From Anoxybacillus tengchongensis (lineage in GTDB: Bacteria > Bacillota > Bacilli > Bacillales > Anoxybacillaceae), in NCBI RefSeq assembly GCF_014201585.1, contig NZ_JACHES010000001.1, positions 62,001 to 126,000 of the forward strand: DNA of 64,000 nt, read 5' to 3'. Of this stretch, positions 36,676 through 47,250 are shown in pieces. The stretch's first letter is position 1. Every line of letters starts with the position of its first letter. Under the pieces are notes generated by a model. It did no database searches. It was not told where the DNA came from and was given only the letters and a program-made list of their open reading frames with translations. Position numbers and translations under genes: made by a program.

Positions 36676-36825
36676 ATGCGTGTAAATATTACGTTAGCAT
36701 GCACAGAATGCGGCGAACGCAACTATATTTCAACAAAAAATAAGCGCAATAACACAGAGCGCCTTGAATTGAAAAAATATTGCCCACGTGACAAAAAAGC
36801 AACAGTTCATCGTGAAACGAAGTAA
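36676..36825 (+). CDS. rpmG: 50S ribosomal protein L33
   Basis: A 49-residue L33. It has CTEC in the first zinc pair but CPRD in the second, so three of the four zinc cysteines remain. This is between the Zn-binding and Zn-free paralogs known in B. subtilis. tggaggg precedes ATG 36676; the longer frame from 36610 is rejected. A strong terminator follows. Confidence 0.95.
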   Translation: MRVNITLACTECGERNYISTKNKRNNTERLELKKYCPRDKKATVHRETK

Positions 36826-36859
36826 GCAGTAGGATTTTTTTCCTGCTGCTTATTTTTTT
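36824..36859 (+). terminator. Terminator of rpmG
   Basis: AAGCAGTAGGA (36824-36834) and TCCTGCTGCTT (36841-36851), followed by ATTTTTTT. Confidence 0.88.
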
Positions 36860-36879
36860 ATGAAAGAGGGGGAAGGATA

Positions 36880-37449
36880 ATGGATAAGAAATTATTGCGA
36901 CAACAAATGAAACAGCGCATCTTACATATGACGAAAGAAGAACGTAAGCAAAAAGAGAGAATCATTCAAGACATATTATTTCAGCAACATTGTTGGAAAA
37001 AGGCTCATATGATCGGCATTACGATTTCACGACAAATAGAAGTAGACACAATACGTATTATTGAACGCGCTTGGCAAGAAGGAAAAAAGGTTGCAATTCC
37101 GAAATGCGATATAGCCGCGAAACAAATGACATTTCGGGAAATTCATTCTTTTCAACAAATAGAGTGCACGTTTTTTGATTTATACGAACCAATTGTAAAA
37201 GAAACGAAAGAAGTACAAAAACATGAGATGGAATTGTTATTTGTACCGGGCCTCGCTTTTGTTCGTAAAGGGTATCGTCTCGGTTACGGAGGGGGATATT
37301 ATGATCGTTATTTAGGCGATTTTTCAAACGATACGATTTCTCTAGCATATGATTGTCAAATTGTTTCTACGTTGCCGATCGAACAACACGACATCCCAGT
37401 CCAAATGATTGTTATGAATGAAGGAATAATCATTTGTGAAAGCGAATAA
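36880..37449 (+). CDS. 5-formyltetrahydrofolate cyclo-ligase
   Basis: A 189-residue MTHFS family enzyme (YqgN) that converts 5-formyl-THF to 5,10-methenyl-THF with ATP, recycling a folate dead-end product. The C-terminal signature VPGLAFVRKGYRLGYGGGYYDRYL is clear, and the N-terminus K-x-x-LRQQMKQRI fits. agaggggg precedes ATG 36880. It follows rpmG after the terminator; ldh follows 160 nt later. Confidence 0.93.
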   Translation: MDKKLLRQQMKQRILHMTKEERKQKERIIQDILFQQHCWKKAHMIGITISRQIEVDTIRIIERAWQEGKKVAIPKCDIAAKQMTFREIHSFQQIECTFFDLYEPIVKETKEVQKHEMELLFVPGLAFVRKGYRLGYGGGYYDRYLGDFSNDTISLAYDCQIVSTLPIEQHDIPVQMIVMNEGIIICESE

Positions 37450-37490
37450 CAAAAACAGTATAAGTGGGTTAATGTTATACAGGAGAAAAA

Positions 37491-37570
37491 ATTAACAAAA
37501 TGTTAATAATTCATGCCCCATAAACTTTGTGAAACAGTGTACAATGTAAGTGTGAAACAGATAAACAATG
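37491..37570 (+). promoter_or_regulatory. ldh control region: Rex-like site and repeats
   Basis: TTGTGAA-ACAG-TGTACAA (37527-37544) matches the Rex operator TTGTGAAnnnnTTCACAA at 12 of 14 fixed positions. TGTGAAACAG recurs at 37551-37560. Upstream ATTAACA-AAA-TGTTAAT (37491-37507) is a 7-bp inverted repeat. Core promoter hexamers could not be fixed with confidence. Confidence 0.5.
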
Positions 37571-37592
37571 CACATATTGTAAAATGATATAA

Positions 37593-38560
<968 letters not shown>

Positions 38561-38561
<1 letters not shown>

Positions 38562-38588
38562 GTTGTCTCATGACGAGGCAACCTTTTT
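38561..38588 (+). terminator. Terminator of ldh
   Basis: GGTTGTCTC (38561-38569) and GAGGCAACC (38575-38583) with one mismatch, then TTTTT. Confidence 0.8.
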
Positions 38589-38637
38589 ATAATTTCAACG
38601 TGAAAAGGGAACGGTAACAATGAGGAGGGTGATCATA

Positions 38638-38823
38638 TTGAATGGAAAAACATTCATCGTTACATTGATGGTAGGACTTGTTCTCTACCGCTTTCGCTAT
38701 CGGTTATTGAATGAAATATTGAAAAGAGAAGCGGTTCAAAAGCGAGTTGTACAATGGGGGATGTCCATTCCGTTTATTCGCCATCGCCTAATGCCCACGT
38801 TATTTTTACAAAAGTACAAATAG
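38638..38823 (+). CDS. yqgO: Small YqgO-like protein
   Basis: A 61-residue protein with an N-terminal hydrophobic stretch (FIVTLMVGLVLYRFRYRLL) and a basic rest. It sits before gluP, where B. subtilis has yqgO; assignment is mostly by position and size. TTG 38638 follows gaggagggtga; an ATG at 38620 would be inside that site's upstream region. Function unknown. Confidence 0.6.
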   Translation: MNGKTFIVTLMVGLVLYRFRYRLLNEILKREAVQKRVVQWGMSIPFIRHRLMPTLFLQKYK

Positions 38824-38882
38824 TTGCACTTTGTAAAAGAGTGTGGTAAAAGAAGGGTATGATAGCGAAGGGAGAGGAAAGG

Positions 38883-40412
38883 TTGAGCATTCGCTTCGAT
38901 TTTGTATATTGGCAAATGATATTTCAATTTTTACAGGAAAACTATACTATCGTCTATATATCGCCTGATGAACAAGAAGTTTGGTTGCAACCTACGCGTG
39001 AACGAAAAGCGCCAATCGTTCGTCTTGTTCGAACGGATATAGATTGGAGCATATCGTTAAAAAACGATATGCAACGTGCGCTCATTGCCGTTGATGAATG
39101 GCGGAGAAGCCAATTTCGTCGCCAACTACAAGTCGTCAACATATATGTCATGATGAATCCTCCTGTTGACGATTGGGAATGGTATGTTCATCGTCCGTTT
39201 ACGACTGAACGAGTACATATGCAAACATTTGTCATGCACAAAAACAATATGTATGCGATATTACATGAACTACATATGTTGTTTCAACACGCATTGAAAA
39301 TATATGTACCCGATGATTCCCCGATGTTGCAAAATGAGTTACAAGTATTTAAACAACATGTTTTATCGTTTGCAGAGCGCATGTACGAAAATGAGCGTCG
39401 CATATTTGAACGTGGAAAAGCAAGATTTACATATGTATTTATTGCTTTGCAAATTGTAATGTTTTTTATTTTAGAATGGAACGGTGGAAGTACAAATACG
39501 TTAACGCTCATTCAATACGGTGCAAAATTTAACCCGCTTATTTTGCAAGGGGAATGGTGGCGCTTTTTTACTCCTATCGTTTTGCATATTGGCTTTTTAC
39601 ACTTGTTCATGAACACGTTTGCGCTATATTATTTAGGTCCGCTCGTTGAAAAATTGTACGGTTCGTTTCGATTTTTATTTATTTATCTTTTTGCTGGTTT
39701 TGCAGGCTCGCTCGCTAGTTTTTTATTTTCACCATCCGTATCTGCGGGAGCGTCCGGTGCCATTTTTGGATGTTTTGGGGCTTTGCTTTACTTTGGAAAA
39801 GCGTATCCGCATGTGTTTTTTCGAACGATTGGAATGAATGTACTAACAGTTATTGGGATTAACTTAGCATTTGGTCTCATTGTTCCAAATATTGATAACG
39901 CAGGCCATATTGGTGGATTAATTGGTGGATTTTTAGCTGCAAGCATCGTCCATTTTCCAAAAGAACGTGTTCGTCTCGGACAATGGTTCGCTGTTCTATT
40001 TACAGCGGTCGTTATGCTCATTTGCTTATATATCGGCTTTCAACGACCACCCGCAGATCAAGCACAACTCATTCTTGCGCTGTCCAAGCAGTATATTGAT
40101 GAACGAGAATACGGCCAAGCAGAACACATGTTAACACTCATTCATGAACAAGATGCTGAAGCATATAAAGCAGATTTTTTACGTGCCTATATTCGTATAC
40201 AACAAAAAGATTATGACGGTGCAAAACAATATTTATATGCTGCGCTCCAGAAAAATGACCGCTTTCATGAAGCATTTTACTATTTAGCTTTACTGTATGC
40301 AGAAGAAAAAAATTATGAACAAGCAAAACAAGCTGCAGAACGTGCGCTGCAGCTTCATCCAAATGATGAACAATATAAACAGTTATTTCGTGAACTCGAG
40401 CAGTTGTTTTAA
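38883..40412 (+). CDS. gluP: Rhomboid intramembrane serine protease GluP
   Basis: A 509-residue protein like B. subtilis YqgP/GluP, which cleaves membrane proteins including the MgtE magnesium transporter. An N-terminal cytosolic domain (1-180) precedes six helices with the catalytic S291 in GASGAIFG and H342 in NAGHIGG; three TPR repeats follow (about 395-505). TTG 38883 follows gagaggaaagg and aligns with the B. subtilis start; ATG 38859 is longer. Its last 30 nt overlap the end of the opposing gene. Confidence 0.92.
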   Translation: MSIRFDFVYWQMIFQFLQENYTIVYISPDEQEVWLQPTRERKAPIVRLVRTDIDWSISLKNDMQRALIAVDEWRRSQFRRQLQVVNIYVMMNPPVDDWEWYVHRPFTTERVHMQTFVMHKNNMYAILHELHMLFQHALKIYVPDDSPMLQNELQVFKQHVLSFAERMYENERRIFERGKARFTYVFIALQIVMFFILEWNGGSTNTLTLIQYGAKFNPLILQGEWWRFFTPIVLHIGFLHLFMNTFALYYLGPLVEKLYGSFRFLFIYLFAGFAGSLASFLFSPSVSAGASGAIFGCFGALLYFGKAYPHVFFRTIGMNVLTVIGINLAFGLIVPNIDNAGHIGGLIGGFLAASIVHFPKERVRLGQWFAVLFTAVVMLICLYIGFQRPPADQAQLILALSKQYIDEREYGQAEHMLTLIHEQDAEAYKADFLRAYIRIQQKDYDGAKQYLYAALQKNDRFHEAFYYLALLYAEEKNYEQAKQAAERALQLHPNDEQYKQLFRELEQLF

Positions 40413-41243
40413 TATGACGAGCTCTCCGTCTGCTGTTTCTGTCACGACAAATAATTGACTGTAATCTTTTTTAATTAAAATGAGGGGAACGGTACTACCG
40501 ATTGGTGATTCAATCGAACCGTTCTGTTTTTTTATGCCTAGAAAATAATTTTTGTACAAACCTTCCCATAAGTTTCCGACCATCACTTCCGTCTCATTTG
40601 TCGTTAAATCCATAAATGGTTGCTCATTATATTGAACAAGCTCAGGTAAATACAAATGATAATAATCATCTTTTTTTAATATTTTGTCCATTTCATTGGC
40701 AGCTTTGTTTACAATCGTTTGCGTTTGTTTATTTAATGTATTTGCCCATGTTTTTTGTTCATTTGTCGTTGGTTTACGAAACGATTGAAGAGGGGCGAAA
40801 GATGAGTCGATGACATATAATGTGTCTCCACTCATTTTCTGACTGCTTCGAATATCGTTACCGTTATGCAACTCTCCTTGATGATATGAAATGGCTTGAA
40901 ATAATCGGCTCCCTTTTCGTTCGAGACGTTTTTGTTGAATAAGGTTTTTCCCATTCTCTTTCCATTTTGATTGCGTGGAAATGAGCCTCCCATTAGCAAA
41001 CAATAAAGAAATATCTTGCCGTAAGTAAGCGGTTCGATCGAGCGATGAAGTGACGATCCAATCGATTACATAATTGTTTTCTTTTTTCTGGGGTTGTAGT
41101 GATAATTTTGTTTCGGCAGTTATAAAGCGAACGGTCGGATCGATCGGAAAAAACATAATCGTCTCGCGAGCAGGCCGCTCAAACGCTTGGACGATGACGA
41201 TAAATACGAATAGCAATATAAATAGCGATATGAAACGTTTCAT
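40383..41243 (-). CDS. Hypothetical membrane-anchored extracellular protein
   Basis: A 286-residue protein I cannot name. It has one N-terminal hydrophobic helix (FISLFILLFVFIVIVQAF), which acts as signal or anchor, followed by a soluble domain rich in beta-type patterns. No catalytic motif is clear. ATG 41243 follows ccggagg. Its stop is 30 nt inside gluP on the other strand and no terminator separates the two. It diverges from the spoVAF-like gene, which hints at a spore role (inference). Confidence 0.75.
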   Translation of the reverse strand: MKRFISLFILLFVFIVIVQAFERPARETIMFFPIDPTVRFITAETKLSLQPQKKENNYVIDWIVTSSLDRTAYLRQDISLLFANGRLISTQSKWKENGKNLIQQKRLERKGSRLFQAISYHQGELHNGNDIRSSQKMSGDTLYVIDSSFAPLQSFRKPTTNEQKTWANTLNKQTQTIVNKAANEMDKILKKDDYYHLYLPELVQYNEQPFMDLTTNETEVMVGNLWEGLYKNYFLGIKKQNGSIESPIGSTVPLILIKKDYSQLFVVTETADGELVILKQLLEFTK

Positions 41244-41364
41244 CTCATTCCTCCGGTCAAGCATACATTTATAAAAAATGTATGTGTATACAAACCGAAA
41301 TATGTATGAATGAATATCGATATGTCAAAGATGGATGGTAGTCCATGTAAAGTAGGTGATCGGA

Positions 41365-42810
41365 ATGAAGCGAGTATCTTCACATCTTTCAGAAAACGTT
41401 TCATATATGAAAACAAAGCTTGGAGTAGGGAAAAGTTTTGACGTTATTTATTTAGATGTTCATTATGCAGGAAAAGATATGGCTTTATTTATGATTGACG
41501 GATTTGTCAAAGATGATATTCTCCATTACTTAATGAAATTGTTGTCTGAATTGCCGGACGGTGCGTTAGACGAACAACCGTTAGATAAATTGTTACGGAC
41601 GCATCTTCCGTACGTTGAACTCGATCAAACAGACGATTTTGAACGTATCATTGATGGAGTACTTGCAGGCCCGACAGCCTTGTTTGTTGATGGAATGGCG
41701 AAAGCAATTTTAATTGATGCACGTACATATCCCGTGCGCGGGCCTCAAGAACCAGATATGGAACGCGTCGTTCGAGGTGCACGTGATGGGTATGTGGAAA
41801 CGATAGTCTTTAACACAGCATTAACGAGACGCCGCGTGCGCGACCGTTCGTTACGTATGGAGTATATGCAAATTGGTCGTCGTTCAAAAACGGATGTATG
41901 TGTTTGTTATATTGAGGATATTGCCAATGAACAGATTGTCGAAGAAGTGAAACAATCGTTGGCGAAAATCGATACTGATGGTTTACCAATGGGAGAAAAA
42001 ACAGTAGAGGAATTTATTTCTGGCAGACACTTTAATCCGTATCCTGTCGTTCGATATACAGAAAGACCAGATACGGCAGCTGCTCATTTATATGAAGGAC
42101 ACGTTCTTATTTTTGTTGACGGGTCTCCAAGTGTGTTAATTACACCAGCAACATTTTGGCATCATTTACAACACGCAGAAGAATATCGAAATAAGCCAAT
42201 TGTTGGTGCATATTTACGCTTCGTTCGCTTTCTTGCTGTATGGCTTTCTATTTTTTTATTACCGCTTTGGTATATGTGGATGAAAACACCAGAGCTTGTT
42301 CCACATTCGTTATCATTTGTTGCAAAATCAAGTGAAGGAAACATTCCGTTGTTTGGTCAAATATTACTTATTGAATTTGGATTAGATATGTTGCGAATGG
42401 CAGCCATTCACACCCCATCAGCTTTAGCCACAGCTCTTGGGCTCGTTGCTGCATTAATGATCGGTGGGATCGCCGTTGAAGTTGGATTATTTTCGAACGA
42501 AGTCATTTTATATTTTGCGATGGCGACCATCGGGACGTTTGCGACACCAAGTTATGAGCTTGGATTAGCCAATCGGCTCGTTCGCCTCGCTTTGCTGATT
42601 GTAACAGCGTTATTTGGTGTTATCGGGTATGTCGTAGGCATTACTGCATGGTTAGTCATGCTTGCACGCATGCAATCGTTTGGCGTTCCGTATTTATGGC
42701 CTTTTATTCCATTTTCATACCGTGGGATGCGTGATGTGCTTATTCGTTCCCCAATTCCATTGAAAAATCGTCGTCCGACCGTATTACATCCAAAAGATCC
42801 AGATCGGTAA
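41365..42810 (+). CDS. SpoVAF/GerAA family spore germination protein
   Basis: A 481-residue protein closely resembling SpoVAF and the GerA-A subunits of spore germination receptors. The signature ERVVRGARDGYVETIVFNTALTRRR-type block lies near residues 132-156, SKTDVCVCYIEDIAN near 174, and four to five membrane helices are at the C-terminus. It is outside any spoVA operon here, so it is a stand-alone paralog. ATG 41365 follows taggtga. A forespore-type promoter could not be confirmed. Confidence 0.88.
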   Translation: MKRVSSHLSENVSYMKTKLGVGKSFDVIYLDVHYAGKDMALFMIDGFVKDDILHYLMKLLSELPDGALDEQPLDKLLRTHLPYVELDQTDDFERIIDGVLAGPTALFVDGMAKAILIDARTYPVRGPQEPDMERVVRGARDGYVETIVFNTALTRRRVRDRSLRMEYMQIGRRSKTDVCVCYIEDIANEQIVEEVKQSLAKIDTDGLPMGEKTVEEFISGRHFNPYPVVRYTERPDTAAAHLYEGHVLIFVDGSPSVLITPATFWHHLQHAEEYRNKPIVGAYLRFVRFLAVWLSIFLLPLWYMWMKTPELVPHSLSFVAKSSEGNIPLFGQILLIEFGLDMLRMAAIHTPSALATALGLVAALMIGGIAVEVGLFSNEVILYFAMATIGTFATPSYELGLANRLVRLALLIVTALFGVIGYVVGITAWLVMLARMQSFGVPYLWPFIPFSYRGMRDVLIRSPIPLKNRRPTVLHPKDPDR

Positions 42811-42920
42811 AAATGTGAAAAATATCGCAAAGACATTGTTCAGTTCTTGACGACCTTTTATTTTCCTTATACATTTAAAATATGTAAATTGAAAACGCTT
42901 ATACACGATAGGTGAAGAAA

Positions 42921-43130
42921 ATGAAATCTGTATACGATGTACAACAATTATTAAAAAAATATGGAACGATCATTTACGTCGGTGATCGTCTCGCAGATTT
43001 AGAATTAATGGAAGACGAACTGAAAGAATTATTTCAAGCGCAGCTTGTCGACGTAAAAGATTATCAAATGGCGCTTCTCATTTTACGTCATGAAGCACAA
43101 ATCGAACGAGAAAAAAGAGAAAAGGAATGA
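42921..43130 (+). CDS. yqgQ: YqgQ, DUF910 family
   Basis: A 69-residue helical protein of the YqgQ type ([30 protein letters not shown]), a small family beside glucokinase in many bacilli. It may be an RNA- or nucleic-acid-binding helical bundle, but no function is proven to my knowledge. ATG 42921 follows ataggtga. glcK starts 7 nt after the stop. Confidence 0.88.
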   Translation: MKSVYDVQQLLKKYGTIIYVGDRLADLELMEDELKELFQAQLVDVKDYQMALLILRHEAQIEREKREKE

Positions 43131-43137
43131 AGGAACA

Positions 43138-44103
43138 ATGGAACAATGGTTAGTTGGTGTAGATTTAGGCGGAACGACAGTCAAATTAGCGTTTGTAAAT
43201 ATGTATGGGGAAATCATTTGTAAATGGGAAATTCCAACAGATAAATCGGAACAAGGGAAACATATTACAACACATATTGCCAAAGCGATTGATGAGAAGT
43301 TGCGTGAATTAGATGAATCAAAAGAACGGCTTGTCGGTATTGGAATTGGTGCCCCAGGACCTGTTAATATGGCGACAGGGGACATTTATGAAGCGGTAAA
43401 TTTAGGGTGGAAAAACTACCCTTTAAAAGATCGATTAGAAATGGAAACAGGGCTTCCTGTTGTTGTCGATAACGATGCGAACATTGCAGCGATCGGAGAA
43501 ATGTGGAAAGGAGCGGGCGATGGCGCGAAAAATTTAATTCTTGTTACACTTGGCACAGGTGTTGGTGGCGGTGTGATCGTGAACGGTCAAATCGTTCATG
43601 GAACGAACGGTGCCGGTGGCGAAATTGGTCATATCACGTCCATTCCAGAAGGAGGGGCATCTTGTAACTGTGGCAAAACAGGGTGTTTAGAGACGATTGC
43701 TTCAGCGACAGGTATCGCTCGTATTGCAACAGAACGTTTACAACAAATGAACGAACCGAGTTGTTTACAAGATGTTTGGAAAACGTCCGGAACCGTCACC
43801 GCGAAAGATGTTTTTGATGCTGCGAAAGAAAATGATACGTTAGCGCTACAAATTGTTGATGAAGTGACTTTTCATCTTGGTTTAGCGCTCGCTAATTTAG
43901 CAAACGGTTTAAATCCAGAGAAAATCGTCATCGGTGGCGGGGTATCAAAAGCAGGGGACATGTTAGCGCAAGCGGTTGCTCGTCATTTTAAACGTTTTGC
44001 GTTCCCGCGTGTCGCTGAAGCTGCTGACATTGTTATCGCTACCTTGGGAAATGACGCTGGTGTAATCGGTGGAGCATGGTTAGTGAAAGAAAATATCGTA
44101 TAA
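43138..44103 (+). CDS. glcK: Glucokinase (ROK family)
   Basis: A 321-residue ROK glucokinase that phosphorylates intracellular glucose. ATP-binding [11 protein letters not shown] lies at residues 8-18, the ROK zinc motif [10 protein letters not shown] follows GxxxEIGHI, and GIGAPGPV is present. ATG 43138 is used because aaggaatgaagga precedes it; a longer frame from 43090 overlaps yqgQ. A strong terminator follows. Confidence 0.95.
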   Translation: MEQWLVGVDLGGTTVKLAFVNMYGEIICKWEIPTDKSEQGKHITTHIAKAIDEKLRELDESKERLVGIGIGAPGPVNMATGDIYEAVNLGWKNYPLKDRLEMETGLPVVVDNDANIAAIGEMWKGAGDGAKNLILVTLGTGVGGGVIVNGQIVHGTNGAGGEIGHITSIPEGGASCNCGKTGCLETIASATGIARIATERLQQMNEPSCLQDVWKTSGTVTAKDVFDAAKENDTLALQIVDEVTFHLGLALANLANGLNPEKIVIGGGVSKAGDMLAQAVARHFKRFAFPRVAEAADIVIATLGNDAGVIGGAWLVKENIV

Positions 44104-44133
44104 AGACAGACGAGGAGATCGTCTGTCTTTTTT
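44102..44133 (+). terminator. Terminator of yqgQ-glcK
   Basis: AAAGACAGACGA (44102-44113) and TCGTCTGTCTTT (44119-44130) with further T. Confidence 0.88.
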
Positions 44134-44245
44134 GTCGAAAATTTGTCGGTAAAAAACGTCTTGCCTTTTTGTAAGAAAAGGTGTAAAACAGTCATATGTG
44201 GATGCGCGACTTGTCTATTATATCGTTTATAGTTTAAGATAACAG

Positions 44246-44274
44246 TTGCTTTTTTGTTAAGAAAGTATTAATAT
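44246..44274 (+). promoter_or_regulatory. Possible promoter of the LTA-synthase gene
   Basis: TTGCTT (44246-44251), 17-nt spacer, TAATAT (44269-44274), about 95 nt upstream of the coding start. The region also has TTAAGA repeats at 44234, 44257 and 44284 of unknown meaning. Confidence 0.4.
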
Positions 44275-44370
44275 TGTCATTGGTTAAGATAAAAAAATGT
44301 AAAAAAACGGATGTACCTCGTACAGCATAGAATAAGCATCGGAAGTGGATGGATTAAAGGAGGGAGACAT

Positions 44371-46233
44371 ATGAAAAAATACCGTTTCGTTCTTTTCGCG
44401 GTATTACTTTTATGGATGAAGACATATTTAGTGTATAAAAATAGTTTTGATATAAAAATTGAGTCATGGAAGCAGGAGTTTATTTTGTTCATTAGTCCAT
44501 TAAGCTTCCTGTTATTTATTTTTGGGCTCGCTTTGTTTATGAGCGAAAAAAGACGTAATCGCTATATTGTCATTACAAGTTTTATCATTTCGTTTGTTTT
44601 GTATGCGAACGTTATGTTTTATCGTTTTTTTAGTGACTTCATTACCATTCCTGTGTTGTTTCAAACGAACAACATGGGTGATTTAGGAAATAGCGTATTT
44701 GAGTTGATGAACGTTTCTGATATTTTCTTTTTCCTTGATGTTGCGTTGATTGCTTGGATGGCGTATAAAAAAGTATCTATTGCTCAATATGTGCCGGCGA
44801 CAAAACGTTTTCGTCGCACGTATTTTCTTATGACAGTAGCCATTGCTTTATTTAACCTAGGATTAGCGGAAACAGAGCGTCCAGAGCTGTTAACGCGCAC
44901 GTTTGACCGTGAAATGTTAATTAAAAACTTAGGGATATACAACTATCATGTGTATGATATTATTTTGCAGTCACGTTCGAAAGCGCAACGCGCATTAGCG
45001 GATAGTAGTGAATTAGCAGATATTCAAAACTACATTAACGCGAACGAAAAAGCGCCGAACAAACAATTGTTTGGCATCGCAAAAGGGCGTAACGTTATTG
45101 TCGTTTCGATGGAGTCTTTACAAAGCTTTGTCATTAATAATACGGTGAACGGACAAGAAATTACGCCGTTTTTAAACGACTTTATTAAACAAAGCTATTA
45201 CTTTGATAACTTTTACCATCAAACAGGGCAAGGAAAAACATCAGATGCGGAGTTCATCATTGAAAACTCGTTATATCCGCTTGGCCGTGGTGCAGTCTTT
45301 TTCACGCATGCGACAAACGAGTATAACGCCACGCCAGAAATATTGAAAAACCATGGATACTATTCAGCCGTATTCCATGCAAATAATAAAAGTTTTTGGA
45401 ATCGTGATGTGATGTACCAATCAATGAAATACGATCGTTTCTTCTCGATGACGGACTATACCATTACAGAGGAAAACTCAGTTGGCTGGGGTTTAAAAGA
45501 CATTCCGTTTTTTGAGCAATCTGTGCAACATTTAAAAACGTTGCCACAGCCATTTTATACAAAATTTATTACATTGACGAACCACTTCCCGTTTGAATTA
45601 GGCGAAGAAGATAAAATGGTTTCGGAGTATACGTCAAATAGTCGGACGTTAAACCGTTATTTCCCGACGGTTCGATATATGGATGAGGCGTTGAAAGTAT
45701 TTATTGAGCAGTTGAAAAAAGAAGGATTGTATGACAACTCTATCATCATTCTATATGGAGACCATTACGGTATTTCTGAAAACCATAATAAAGCGATGGC
45801 TCAATATTTAGGTAAGGATGAAATTACACCATTTGACCACGTTCAATTACAACGTGTTCCATTGATCATCCATATTCCGGGTGTGACCGATAAACATCCG
45901 AAAGTGATTTCAAAAGTATCTGGACAAATTGATGTGAAGCCAACATTGCTCCATTTGCTTGGTATTGATACACGTAATCAAATTCATTTTGGTGAAGATT
46001 TATTTTCAAAAGATAAACTTGACTTTGTCGTTCTTCGTGACGGTAGCTTCGTAACAAAAGACTACGTATACACAAAAAACGCATGTTACGATAAGAAAAC
46101 AGGAACAGAAGTCGATGGATCTTACTGTGAGCCATATATGGAAAAGGCGCGCCAAGAGCTTGATTACTCTGACAAAATTGTATATGGAGACTTGTTGCGC
46201 TTCTACAATAAACAACAGGAAAATAAACAATAA
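44371..46233 (+). CDS. yqgS: Lipoteichoic acid synthase family protein (YqgS type)
   Basis: A 620-residue membrane sulfatase-fold enzyme: five N-terminal helices, then an extracellular domain with MESLQSF near residue 248 and the nucleophile Thr290 in [10 protein letters not shown]; metal ligands include GDHYG. It polymerises glycerol phosphate for lipoteichoic acid; B. subtilis has four paralogs, and YqgS occupies this locus. ATG 44371 follows a perfect aaaggaggg. Length is slightly less than B. subtilis YqgS. Confidence 0.93.
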   Translation: MKKYRFVLFAVLLLWMKTYLVYKNSFDIKIESWKQEFILFISPLSFLLFIFGLALFMSEKRRNRYIVITSFIISFVLYANVMFYRFFSDFITIPVLFQTNNMGDLGNSVFELMNVSDIFFFLDVALIAWMAYKKVSIAQYVPATKRFRRTYFLMTVAIALFNLGLAETERPELLTRTFDREMLIKNLGIYNYHVYDIILQSRSKAQRALADSSELADIQNYINANEKAPNKQLFGIAKGRNVIVVSMESLQSFVINNTVNGQEITPFLNDFIKQSYYFDNFYHQTGQGKTSDAEFIIENSLYPLGRGAVFFTHATNEYNATPEILKNHGYYSAVFHANNKSFWNRDVMYQSMKYDRFFSMTDYTITEENSVGWGLKDIPFFEQSVQHLKTLPQPFYTKFITLTNHFPFELGEEDKMVSEYTSNSRTLNRYFPTVRYMDEALKVFIEQLKKEGLYDNSIIILYGDHYGISENHNKAMAQYLGKDEITPFDHVQLQRVPLIIHIPGVTDKHPKVISKVSGQIDVKPTLLHLLGIDTRNQIHFGEDLFSKDKLDFVVLRDGSFVTKDYVYTKNACYDKKTGTEVDGSYCEPYMEKARQELDYSDKIVYGDLLRFYNKQQENKQ

Positions 46234-46265
46234 GCTAGCTCTGACGACAGGGCTAGCTTTTTTTA
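46232..46265 (+). terminator. Terminator of yqgS
   Basis: AAGCTAGC (46232-46239) and GCTAGCTT (46252-46259), followed by six T. Confidence 0.85.
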
Positions 46266-46352
46266 TGCAAAGGGCTCGTGAAAGCCCCTGACGGAGAATA
46301 TACATACGGACAAATTCATCATTCATACAATGAAGTAAGGGAGGAGAGAGAA

Positions 46353-47222
46353 ATGTACGATTTTTCGACATTGATGCATGATATTGATCAATTGCAACAT
46401 CATTCGTTTGTTCGCATACATGAAATCGGAAGAAGTGTATTAAACAAACCGCTTGTGGAATTACAAATTGGTGAAGGTGAAACATATGTGCATATGAATG
46501 CATCTTTCCACGCGAACGAATGGATTACTTCCGCAGTTGTGATGGCGCTTGTTCGTGACTATGTGCAAGCGTTACAGAACAAGCAGCATCTTCTTGGCTA
46601 TGATGTACAACGATTATATGAAAAAACAACTTTATCCGTTGTTCCGATGGTAAATCCAGATGGAGTAGATCTTGTGTTACATGGAAAAAAAGCGGCACAA
46701 CATTATGAAGATGAAGTGGTGCGCATAAATGGGGGAAGTGAAGATTTTTCACAATGGAAAGCGAATATTCGAGGGGTTGATTTAAACAATCAATTTCCTG
46801 TAAAGTGGGAAGTAGAGAAAGAAAGGAAAATTCCGAAAGCACCTGCACCGCGTGATTTTCCTGGTTTTTTTTCGCTAACTGAACCCGAAGTGCAAGCGAT
46901 GGTAGCATTGACAAAAAAGCGGAATTTTTTTAAAGTGCTCGCATTTCATACGCAAGGAAAAGAAATTTATTGGGGATATGAACAATGTGAACCACCTGAA
47001 GCGGAAGAAGAAGTAAATGAGTTTGCAAAATGGAGTGGTTATGTACCCGTTCGGTATATTGACAGTCACGCTGGATATCGTGATTGGTTTATTTTCAATT
47101 GGAAGCGATGTGGGTATACGATTGAACTTGGTGAAGGGGTAAATCCGCTCCCTTTTTCGCAATTTCCTTCTATTTATAACGAAAGTATCGGCATTTTTGT
47201 TACTGCTCTTGCTCGTACGTAA
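46353..47222 (+). CDS. yqgT: gamma-D-glutamyl-meso-diaminopimelate peptidase I-like (YqgT)
   Basis: A 289-residue M14 zinc carboxypeptidase. The metal motif H53-A-N-E56 (FHANEW) is present, with a later His in LAFHTQG and the catalytic Glu in TIELGEG. Relatives cleave gamma-D-Glu-DAP bonds in wall peptides. It is shorter than B. subtilis YqgT, which has an N-terminal LysM part; here there is no LysM and no signal peptide. aagggagg precedes ATG 46353. It may act on imported muropeptides inside the cell. Confidence 0.9.
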   Translation: MYDFSTLMHDIDQLQHHSFVRIHEIGRSVLNKPLVELQIGEGETYVHMNASFHANEWITSAVVMALVRDYVQALQNKQHLLGYDVQRLYEKTTLSVVPMVNPDGVDLVLHGKKAAQHYEDEVVRINGGSEDFSQWKANIRGVDLNNQFPVKWEVEKERKIPKAPAPRDFPGFFSLTEPEVQAMVALTKKRNFFKVLAFHTQGKEIYWGYEQCEPPEAEEEVNEFAKWSGYVPVRYIDSHAGYRDWFIFNWKRCGYTIELGEGVNPLPFSQFPSIYNESIGIFVTALART

Positions 47223-47250
47223 AAAGACGCCAATACGTTGGCGTCTTTTT
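47221..47250. terminator. Bidirectional terminator yqgT / yqgW
   Basis: AAAAAGACGCCAA (47221-47233) and TTGGCGTCTTTTT (47238-47250) form a 13-bp stem. Confidence 0.88.

Noticed and set aside
41280-41364. SigG promoter upstream of the SpoVAF-like gene
   Set aside because: A GTATA -35-like motif occurs but the -10 at the right distance does not match CATnnTA.
44160-44300. WalR-like repeats TGTAAG/TGTAAA upstream of the LTA-synthase gene
   Set aside because: Spacing is 12 bp rather than the expected 11 bp, so the match is too weak to claim.
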